Origin: Pelobates cultripes
Lineage: Eukaryota > Chordata > Amphibia > Anura > Pelobatidae
Direction: 5' to 3'
Length of the DNA: 64,000 nt
Assembly (NCBI GenBank): GCA_933207985.1
Contig: OW240912.1
Location: forward strand, 73,049,834 to 73,113,833
Below, one piece after another: positions 56,142 to 64,000 of the stretch. A program made the translations under genes and the position numbers. Under the pieces are notes generated by a model. That model did not search any database. It was not told the DNA's origin and saw nothing but the letters and a program-made list of their open reading frames with translations. Numbering within the stretch: position 1 is the stretch's first letter; each line of letters starts with the position of its first letter.

Positions 56142-56495
56142 GCTGTAGTGGTTATGATGGGAAGAGTACCCTGGCCCCATTCCCTATTAATGGGGCAAAT
56201 TGTTTTTCTCTCCTACTTGGGTCCTTGCTGATCTGCATGGAGGTGCTGATCGTTCCCCATAGAGATGCATTCATTTGATGCATCTCTATGAGAAGATGCT
56301 GATTGGCACAGCACAGAGTCTTTCTGCGCATGTGCAAACGCTTTCTAATGCTCTCCAATGGAAAATTGATGATCTCCGAAATGGAGGCCGGGCCAGCCGG
56401 CATGGCATAGGGGGAAAAAATAAAGCACATTTCCCATGTGATCAGAGAAGGGACGGTCACCTAACTAGTTAAGCACTGTAGTGTTCCTTTAACGG
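56142..56495. repeat. TTAA-type MITE fragment
   Basis: Ends CACTGTAGTGTTCCTTTAAC at 56474-56493. Internal CATAGAGATGCATTCATTTG with its inverse marks the family seen in copies A and E. The left end is degraded (CTGTAGTGGTTATGATGG at about 56143). Confidence 0.5.
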
Positions 56496-57468
56496 CAAAA
56501 TCTTTTTTTTTTTTTTTTTGTGCACGAGAGAGTTACAGCAGGCCTGAGGTACCCCAATGGCAATCGTCAGTGTTATGAACATTGTTTGGTACATTTGGGG
56601 TAAACTGGGGAAAGGATGCACATTTTTATATTTAAAACAGGCTAATAACATGGCTAGCTAAAGCCGGAGGTATGTTTGCTGGCACATATCGCCTTTTAGT
56701 AATTCAGAGCAGCATTACCAATACACAGTGTGACATATGCTAAACATGCCTTTAGCTAGTAAATGCCACTGGGTATTTGTTACTGGTTAGGTTAAGCACA
56801 TTATGTGGGCATGCCGTACCAAATTAAGCTAGTTAAGTAAATCTGGCAGTAGTTAGAGATCTGAAGCTGGAGGCAGTCTTTGGTGTCAAATCTTTAGAGA
56901 AAAGTTTAACCTCTTAAGGTATGTGTCTGGGGCCTCCATGCACTGTAGCAGTTTCATTTCGATTAAATTGTTATGGTGACCGGCGTGTTCCTTTAAGTCC
57001 TAGATGGTAGAGAATTGGCATGATCTATACACCAAAACTGCTTTATTCAATTAAAATTGTGACTATAGTGTCCCTAAAAAAAAATAAAAATTAAATTATA
57101 ATCTTTGTCAGGAAGTGTGTGGCTTGTGCTGCATAATCAAAGTCATTTAACTCCTAAATGGCAGTAAATTAAACAGATTGGTTGGGCTAATGTTGTTTTC
57201 ATGCTTAAAGCATGCCTTTAAGAGTACATGCACGCACCAGAAAGACAGAATGTATGTCAATGCAAAGTAGAAATCTTAGTCAAAGGAAGCATAGATTCAA
57301 TAAGTCTAAAGATTAAAAGAAATGGCTAATGTGGGAGATGTGGTGGTTGAATAGTTGTTGGTAAAAGTTTATTTGCTCATTAAACTATCCTTTGGTGTTT
57401 TGTTGCTACCAGATCAATAATGATGTTTGAGTCTTAGTTCTAATGGTTTCATTTCTATGTTGTTACAG

Positions 57469-57611
57469 GTGGGATGCAGGATTACAATTACATTTGGGGT
57501 AACTGCTTTGAAGTGACCTTTGAGTTATCATGCTGCAAATATCCTATGGCTTCGGAACTTCGTGATGAATGGGAGAATAATCGGGAAAGTCTGATAAAGT
57601 TCATGGAAATG
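57469..57611 (+). CDS. CPD: Carboxypeptidase D exon 3 (residues 297-344)
   Basis: Acceptor TTGTTACAG|GT completes Gly297, then GMQDYNYIWGNC and FEVTFELSCCKYP. Glu315 in FELSCC is the catalytic glutamate of the M14 family, so domain I keeps full catalytic equipment. Donor ATG|GTAAAA, phase 0. The sequence past the donor stays open for about 22 codons but is intronic. Confidence 0.95.
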
Positions 57612-57781
57612 GTAAAAAAAACCAAAAAACTTATCACTACCAATTGTGCAGTTTCAGTTTTGTGTGAAATTGGTATTTCTACTTAGTTTTGTAGGTCTTC
57701 AATGTGTTTTTGCATGTAACTTCTTTGCATAAAGATGTATATTGTGACCTCTTTGTTGATTGCACCCCTCTGTGCATAAGC

Positions 57782-57830
57782 GTTATTATTATTGGTATTT
57801 ATATAGCGCCAGCTTATTCCGCAGCACTTA
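57782..57830 (-). repeat. LINE 3'-tail scrap
   Basis: TTATTATTATTGGTATTTAT followed by ATAGCGCCAGCTTATTCCGC is the terminal motif of the L2/CR1-type LINEs in this window. Confidence 0.7.
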
Positions 57831-59032
57831 TTCAGAAGCAGTTTCAAAGTTTCTTAAATAACTGACATACTGTATTGAGAGTATGGAGGGGAGGGAGAGG
57901 GGAGAATGTAAACCATTTGTCAATTAAACCATGTGTCAATTAAACCAGGCTTTTATTAGAAACCAATTATATCATCCCAGATATTAATAAATGGATGCAC
58001 AGAACAAATATAATTAATCTGTTAAGGACAAGGAGTTGGGGAAAAGTGAGACAAAAAAAAAAAACTTTACATTTTTGATAAATTGCCCTTCAAGGTACAA
58101 AACATGTTGTCCTTTCTATTTTCCTGATATCCTCAGCTTGCTATTTTCACCAAATCTTTGGGATCTGGTGGAAGAACAAAGCTAAATATTTTTGTTACAA
58201 ACTATTGAGGTGTTATGTGGTTTGCTGTTCTGGAGGACCTGGTGTGAAAGTGTTTTGACTTTTTTTTTTTTTTTTGGCGGATGATCCAGCTCAATAATTG
58301 ATGGGCTGGAGGTGAGCTTATCCCTTTCGGCAGTGCCGTAATATGCTGACCTCATTCAGTTCATTTTTTGGGTAAACCCTCTCCTGTCTAGAGTTAAATT
58401 CTGCTAGAAGCTGAGAAAACTACCTTCCACGTCATGTTGACGCTTTCCTTTGGATTCCAAGGCAGTTTTTCTTGTTAAAGAACTTGACCCACCTGTTCCA
58501 TCTACTGGAAATCTGGTCTGCATACCTACACTTTTTGTTTTTTTTAGGTGCTGTAATATGTTTGGTTGAACAAAAGGCAAAGAATAATATATGAAATTTG
58601 AGGCTTGCCTACCTTAATCACAATTGGTTATTAAATAAATATTCAATTATGTTGACCCCTAAGTAGTGGATGGTCACTGACACATGTATCAACTTGCATG
58701 AAGGTCTTTATTGTTACTTGAGTCAATCCATTGTGCCAGCGTAGTGTGGCTTCAGTACAGCATTTGAAACATTATGTTTCTCTATATTTATACAATCTGA
58801 AATAGTGCGGTTTAAAAATATAAAATTAAATGTAGAAATCCACAACACCGCATCTTGCAACTGGGCATCTCTGCTTCCTGACAATCATTATAAGCCGTCC
58901 TTCGTACCTGCCAGTCGGCATAGAGAAAGCATACAGAGAAACAGAGAAATGAAATGGATTCTATTTCTCCTTTTCATTTGCCATGTTTGGCCTGGCTTTG
59001 CCTTGTCTGAACACAAATTAGAAGGGATATTC

Positions 59033-59140
59033 ACAAAAAGTGAAATATAAATTGAGCTACGGAGAACTTTCACTTATTTGGAGTTGAATATCCATATAAG
59101 TGAAAGTTCTCCGTAGCTCAATTTATATTTCACTTTTTGT
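59033..59140. repeat. 49-bp-arm fold-back
   Basis: 59033-59081 and 59092-59140 are reverse complements with one mismatch and a 10-base loop. No target duplication identified. Confidence 0.92.
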
Positions 59141-60269
59141 TTTCTTCAGCTTTAATGAGCATTATGCAGAGAAACAATGAGAGGATATGTTCTTGCAAGA
59201 TAACTTATGTAAGGACTATACGTTATTATGCTTAGAGGTTTACTTTAATTTTGTTTGCTAAAACAAAATTCTAAAAAAGAGAAAAGGAAAATAGCCTCGC
59301 ATATCAAACTCTAGAACCAGCTCGGCCAACATGCTAGTTCACCAAATTTCTACCTTTGGTAATGTGAAGATGGAAATACTTAAACCCAAAAGTGCTTGGT
59401 TAATAATAATAATAATAATAATAATAATTATTAATATTATTATCATCAATTTCCACAGCGATGTGCCTTAACACAAATCTTTTGAGTACTGAAATGTGCA
59501 GTATGTATTTCCTTTATATGTGTTCTCTAGGAATGCTCTATTTTGAGTTCCAAATCCCCTCTGTACCAAAATCCACATTCATTTTGAGCTTCATAAAATG
59601 GGTTTCTACTGCCAAACAGTTGCCAGCATACCATATTGCCCAACCTCTGTAATGCTTCTGTGACTGAATGGAGGCAAACCCCAGCAATAATGTTAACAAA
59701 TCTCAGGGAAAAACTTCCCAGAACCAGGAGAGGGGATAGCAGCAAAAGGGGGTGTTGTGAACTCCATATGAAGGTCAATGATTTTGAAATGAGATGTCTT
59801 TAAGCTTTCCGACAATACTACATTATGGGGGATTAGCAAAGGCAAGTAAACAATTCTCTTGCGTCAAACTAGCATTTCCATGAAGCCATAATCCTCTGAT
59901 TTACCCAGGGATATTGGATTCATGAATCATTATTGTAGCCATAAAATATACAAACTGCCCACACATTACATACAGGATGTTATGTTTAGTCCTGATCTAC
60001 TTTCTTACTCCAGAAATACATAGTCATTATAATCGCATGTTGTATAAAGGCAGTGGATTTCGGAAGTTTAATGTAAAACTTCCCACTGCATAAATTGTGT
60101 ATGCAGCCGTTTATCCGGTCTGGGTTTCAGTATTGCAATGGGGCTTCTTACTTGCCTGATTTCTGTCGTTTATTTGTCTTTTTTTGGGGGTGGGAGAGGG
60201 GGAGGCAGTTGTTTTTTTGTTTTTTTAGCTCTCCATGTCCAAATTAAGTTCCTAAATAACATACAATCT

Positions 60270-60930
60270 AACCACCCTCCCCCACACACGCTATCTGTCA
60301 CATATCTCCCCCCACACACACACCCTGTCACATCACCCCCCGTAGACACACTCACACAGACACCCTGTCACATCACCACCCCTTAACACACATACAGACA
60401 CCTTGTCACATATCTACCCCTTAAACACACACATACAGAAATCCTGTCACTTCACCCCCCACACACATGCACAGACACCCTGTAACATCACCCCCACACA
60501 GTCACATTGTTACATCACCATCCCTTCCCCCCCATACCGTTATCATGTCACACCTCCCCAAACACATGCACTCATTTGTATATCACACCATATGCACACA
60601 CATACACCCTGTCACATCACCTCCCACACACATATATGCACCCTGTCACATCACACCCACACACAGTTACCGTTTTACATCACCACCACTCCCCCACACA
60701 CAGTCATCATATCGCAGTCACTCTCCACACATACCACAGTCACATTGCCAAAGTCGCCTTGTCAGGTCACACTCACTCGGTCACAACCACCCTGCCACAG
60801 TGACCCTAATACTCACAAAATCACCCCTCACACATACATCACAGCCCCACTGTAAACACAATGCCCGCAGCAAGACCACAATCAGCTCCCCCCATACATA
60901 CATACATACATACATACATACATACATACG
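60270..60930. repeat. CACCCTGTCACATCACCCCC minisatellite and (CATA)n
   Basis: About 600 bp of variable CA/CCC-rich units containing CCCTGTCACATCACC, then about eight CATA units at 60896-60929. Thr/His/Pro-rich frames here are artefacts. Confidence 0.9.
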
Positions 60931-62948
60931 ATACTGCAAACTGCAAGCAGCTCTCTTCATGCATACGCTCACAGACAAAGAGATACACAGATATGCATTG
61001 CAGGCACAGTCACACATACAAATTCACACAGATGTACATTCAAAGATGCCCAAGGATACTCACTGCCAGGTTTGTATGTCTCAAAAGTGGAAACAAAGGC
61101 TACAATCTGAGGGTGAAATGGCATGGGTAATGTCATGATAATATGGCAACATATACATAGGGAGATTGATAATATGTAGAAATGCACATAGAACTGAGTG
61201 CATATTGGGCAATGTATAGGTGAGAGGATTATAGACTATGTGAGGGAAAACATCTGTTACATATTGTGAAATGTTATTATTTACAGTTCTGTTTTCTATC
61301 TGTAACTTCATTAATTGGTAAATGTAATTTTTTTTTTTTTTCTAAGTTTTTCTGTCCAGACAAAATGTTCATTTGTTTCCATTAAATAATACACTATCTA
61401 GGCATACTGAAATGAAAAATACATTCAAACGTTACTTTCCAGGACACTCTAAATAATCAGATTCTAGAGGTAGTTTTTCTACAAACCAGTTGGTAGTGAT
61501 GAGGTTAATGACTTAAACATTCTGTATAATCTGCATCTAATCTCTTTATCTAAAGCCTAAGAAAATGATTAGCTTTAACAATGTACCCCCATTGATATTT
61601 TATCAGACTTTTGCACTGCTGTAATAGTGTACCAGAGCCCTTATTTCCCTAAGTAATGGACAGTGTCTAATGTATTTTGCAAAGTGCATGCATTGTGCAT
61701 GTATTTATAATTTATTTTCTGTCTTTGGGTAATTGCTGTAACTAGACCACTTAAAGGCACTAGAATGAATAAAATACTATACATTTTCAGTTCTTCAAAT
61801 AAGTAAATATTTGACCTATAGAATTTGGCAGCGAACAGCATTCCTCTGCTTTATTTAACCTCTCTCAATAGCAACCTCAACCTTCCTCTGTTGTTTAGTT
61901 TGGGACATGACATTTTTAAAGTTGAGAAAAAAAAAACAAAAAAAGGAAGATGGTTGTTTCTGCCTTACCCCATGTCTGGGGGGGACAGACATGCTGCTGG
62001 TGACCCTGTTTCAGTATTACACCATTGAAAAGCAGTTTAACACTGAATGGAGAGTTGGTTCCAGGGGACTCCAGGCATCACAGCCACTTCAATGAGATTA
62101 ATTGGTTGTAGTGTCTAGTTTTCCATTAAAGAGTTACCCCAAGCACCATAACCTCTACAACCTACTGGGTAGCATGGCTTGCCCTCTTTCCTGGGTCCCC
62201 CCCTTGCACCTGATTTTCTCTGGCGCTGTGTGAACAACACCTGCGTAAACCAGATGCTGATCTCGTTGCAATGATTGGCTGAGAGTGTCAGCTTATCATT
62301 CTCAGCCAATTAATTACATTATGTGCTTAGAAACTGCATATATTAAAATACACAGGGTTGACATTAACCAGACCGGAACTCTTTTTACAGGACGGCTAAT
62401 GACGCCCCAGTGACTATGCTGGACGTGGGGTTACACCCTTTTGGCAGCAAAGGGTTTACAGAACCCTGTATATGCTTGTTTGTGTAATAATACATTTTTC
62501 ATAAAGTAACCTTAAAACATTTTTTTTTTTATACATATAAACTCTTAACACAGTGTTTGGTTTTATTTAAATTCTCTGGTGCAGAACATTAGTTTCACTA
62601 ATGGAATATTTTTCTGATTGTGCGTGGTTGGATTCAAGACTTTATTCTCTCCTTGCATTGTGCTGTTCAATTTTTATATAACAATGTTGTATTTATGTTT
62701 ATCACAAATTAAATCTTGTCTTATAAAATATGAATATTTCCATCTGTGTTTTATGTTACACCTATACTTTTAAGAATAGGAATTGGATAGTGCAATATAT
62801 TTATCGCAAACGAACTGATTTTTTGGACCTTGAATACGCCAAGTCATTTTAAGAGATTCCTAGCAAAAGTATAATGTATAAAATCTGATAGATGTGCACT
62901 TTTTTTTTTTTGTAATACACATTTATTTTTTATTTTTTATGCCTTTAG

Positions 62949-63118
62949 GTACACATTGGCGCCAAAGGATATGTAAGGGACTCTGTTAGCCAAAAGGGTC
63001 TTGAGAATGCCACTATCTCAGTTGCTGGGATTGAACATAACATCACAGCTGGCATATTGGGGAACTTCCAACGATTGCTTGCTCCTGGGAAGTACAACAT
63101 TACTGCTATAGCCACTGG
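62949..63118 (+). CDS. CPD: Carboxypeptidase D exon 4 (residues 345-400 plus two bases)
   Basis: Acceptor CCTTTAG|GTACAC; reads VHIGAKGYVRDSV, ENATISVAGIEHNIT and NFQRLLAPGKYNITA. This is the start of the transthyretin-like domain that follows each carboxypeptidase domain in the N/E subfamily. Potential N-glycosylation sites NAT, NIT and NIT are kept. Donor ACTGG|GTCAGT, phase 2; the next exon is beyond the window. Confidence 0.93.
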
Positions 63119-64000
63119 GTCAGTACACCTTTTTCATCATCCTCAACGGGAACTGTATGTGCATTCTGCATTCCTTGTTTGCTACAGTTTCTGCTGGAGA
63201 AAAGTAGTCTATTCACAAAATATTCCAATATATGCTTTTTTTTATCTTCCATATTTCTAAAATATTAAACAGTGTATTACAACCCTTACAATAGTTGTCC
63301 ATAGTCACTGAAGAATGCGTCAATGCTTATTGCTATAGCATAACATAAATTATAATTTAACTGAAAAGATTTCAAGTTTAAAGTTAAAATAGAAGAGCTT
63401 TGCATCTGACCAAAAGAAAAGCACCTTATAAAATCTCTCTTTAGAAGCAATGAGGTTAAAATGTTACTCAAATGTAACACATCTAATTTTTTTTGCAATT
63501 GCTTGTTGAAATGTTAGACACTATAGTCACCAAAACAAATTTAGGAGTTGAATCACTTTGTTTATGAACCCTAGTCACACCTACCTGCATGTGACTTGTA
63601 CAGCCTTCCTAAACACTTCCTGTAACGCGTCATCTAAAGTTTATCCTTCCTTTGTTGCAAGTTATGTTTAATTTAGATTTTCTTATCCCCTGCTATGTTA
63701 ATAGCTTGGTAGAACCTGCAAGAGCCTCCTGTATGTGAATAAAGTTCAATTTATAGAGCAAGAGATAAAATTGGTTAAGGTAAATTACATCTGATTGAAC
63801 GTGAAACCATTTTTTTTTTTATTTTTTTTTCATGCAGGCTGTGTCAATCATAGCCAGGGGAGGTGTGGCTAGGGCTGCATAATCAGAAACAAAGCGATTT
63901 AACTCCTAAATGGCAGTGAATTGAGCAGTAAAACCTGAGAGGCATGATCTATACACTAAAACTACTTCATCAAGATAGTTGTTTAGGTGACTATAGTGTT
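63119..64000 (+). other. CPD: CPD intron 4, start only
   Basis: Donor GTCAGT. From about 63514 it is occupied by a MITE (listed separately). The remaining exons lie to the right of the window. Confidence 0.8.
63514..64000. repeat. TTAAAGGGACACTATAG-type MITE cut by window edge
   Basis: TTAGACACTATAGTCACCAA at the left and TTGTTTAGGTGACTATAGTG at the right edge are inverted. The body (GGAGTTGAATCACTTTGTTT, inverse near 63885) matches the host MITE of 55171-55830. Confidence 0.75.

Larger units (their letters stand above)
45124..57468 (+). other. CPD: CPD intron 2 (GT-AG, phase 1)
   Basis: About 12.3 kb with GTATGC donor and TTGTTACAG acceptor. It carries several TTAA MITEs, two fold-back elements, a Tc1 remnant, a small hAT MITE and GT/TA microsatellites, which are listed separately. 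45200-47500 and 48130-51280 otherwise show nothing I recognise apart from short MITE fragments (about 46175-46250 and 49594-49817). Confidence 0.85.
57612..62948 (+). other. CPD: CPD intron 3 (GT-AG, phase 0)
   Basis: GTAAAA donor, ATGCCTTTAG acceptor. Contents: a LINE 3'-end scrap (57782-57830), a fold-back at 59033-59140, an (AAT)n run near 59401-59430, CA-rich minisatellite at 60270-60930, and MITE scraps near 62040-62340. The rest holds nothing recognisable. Confidence 0.85.

Noticed and set aside
59033..59140. Rho-independent terminator
   Set aside because: Eukaryotic intron context and AT-rich 49-bp arms; not a bacterial-type terminator.

Overview
The window reads as vertebrate, most likely frog (anuran), nuclear DNA. 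It holds long introns, one vertebrate-type multi-exon gene, and a dense crowd of transposable elements of kinds common in amphibians: TTAA-flanked MITEs beginning TTAAAGG, Tc1-like transposons, DIRS retrotransposons with tyrosine recombinase, L2/CR1-type and L1-type LINEs, and hAT-like non-autonomous elements. The species cannot be named from the sequence alone.

The only host gene I can support is carboxypeptidase D (CPD) on the + strand. Its first four coding exons lie at 38890-39530, 44876-45123, 57469-57611 and 62949-63118, and the gene runs off the right edge. Splice phases agree across all three complete introns, and the zinc ligands and catalytic Glu of the first carboxypeptidase domain are present. 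Just upstream (38609-38823) is a cluster of five exact CCGGAAGT ETS-type sites plus one variant, all in the same orientation, which looks like a housekeeping promoter.

Left of CPD lies a complete, very young DIRS retrotransposon (32033-38062). It has inverted termini, a gag-like ORF, an RT/RNase H/methyltransferase-like frame broken by two single-base shifts, a tyrosine recombinase ORF, and an internal complementary region (37354-37453) matching both element ends without mismatch. Its leader has a candidate 108-nt intron and a series of small hairpins with covarying stems.

Regions from the left: 1-1699 and 11726-16365 are two copies, in opposite orientation, of one hAT-like element. The right copy has been invaded by a second hAT-like element (13553-15268) and a 72-bp TTAA MITE, and the left copy preserves the empty site for both. 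Between them are minisatellites, a decayed LINE (2931-4712) and an interrupted CR1-like LINE tail (6600-8395). 16374-18500 is an internally deleted L1 on the minus strand with a MITE at its junction. 19621-22900 is a decayed DIRS copy split by a hAT-like element (19835-21166). 22902-27898 is a Tc1-like transposon containing another hAT-like element and a retrotransposed insert, each with exact target duplications. 28410-31846 holds MITEs and a LINE RT fragment. From 38.9 kb on, the CPD introns carry MITEs, LINE tails, several long palindromes, microsatellites and otherwise unremarkable sequence.

Three of the hAT-like elements share a module made of two inverted TCTCGCGAGA motifs flanking an RFX-type palindrome. 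This is the most intriguing regulatory-looking structure in the accessory DNA. No tRNA, rRNA or CRISPR array was seen.
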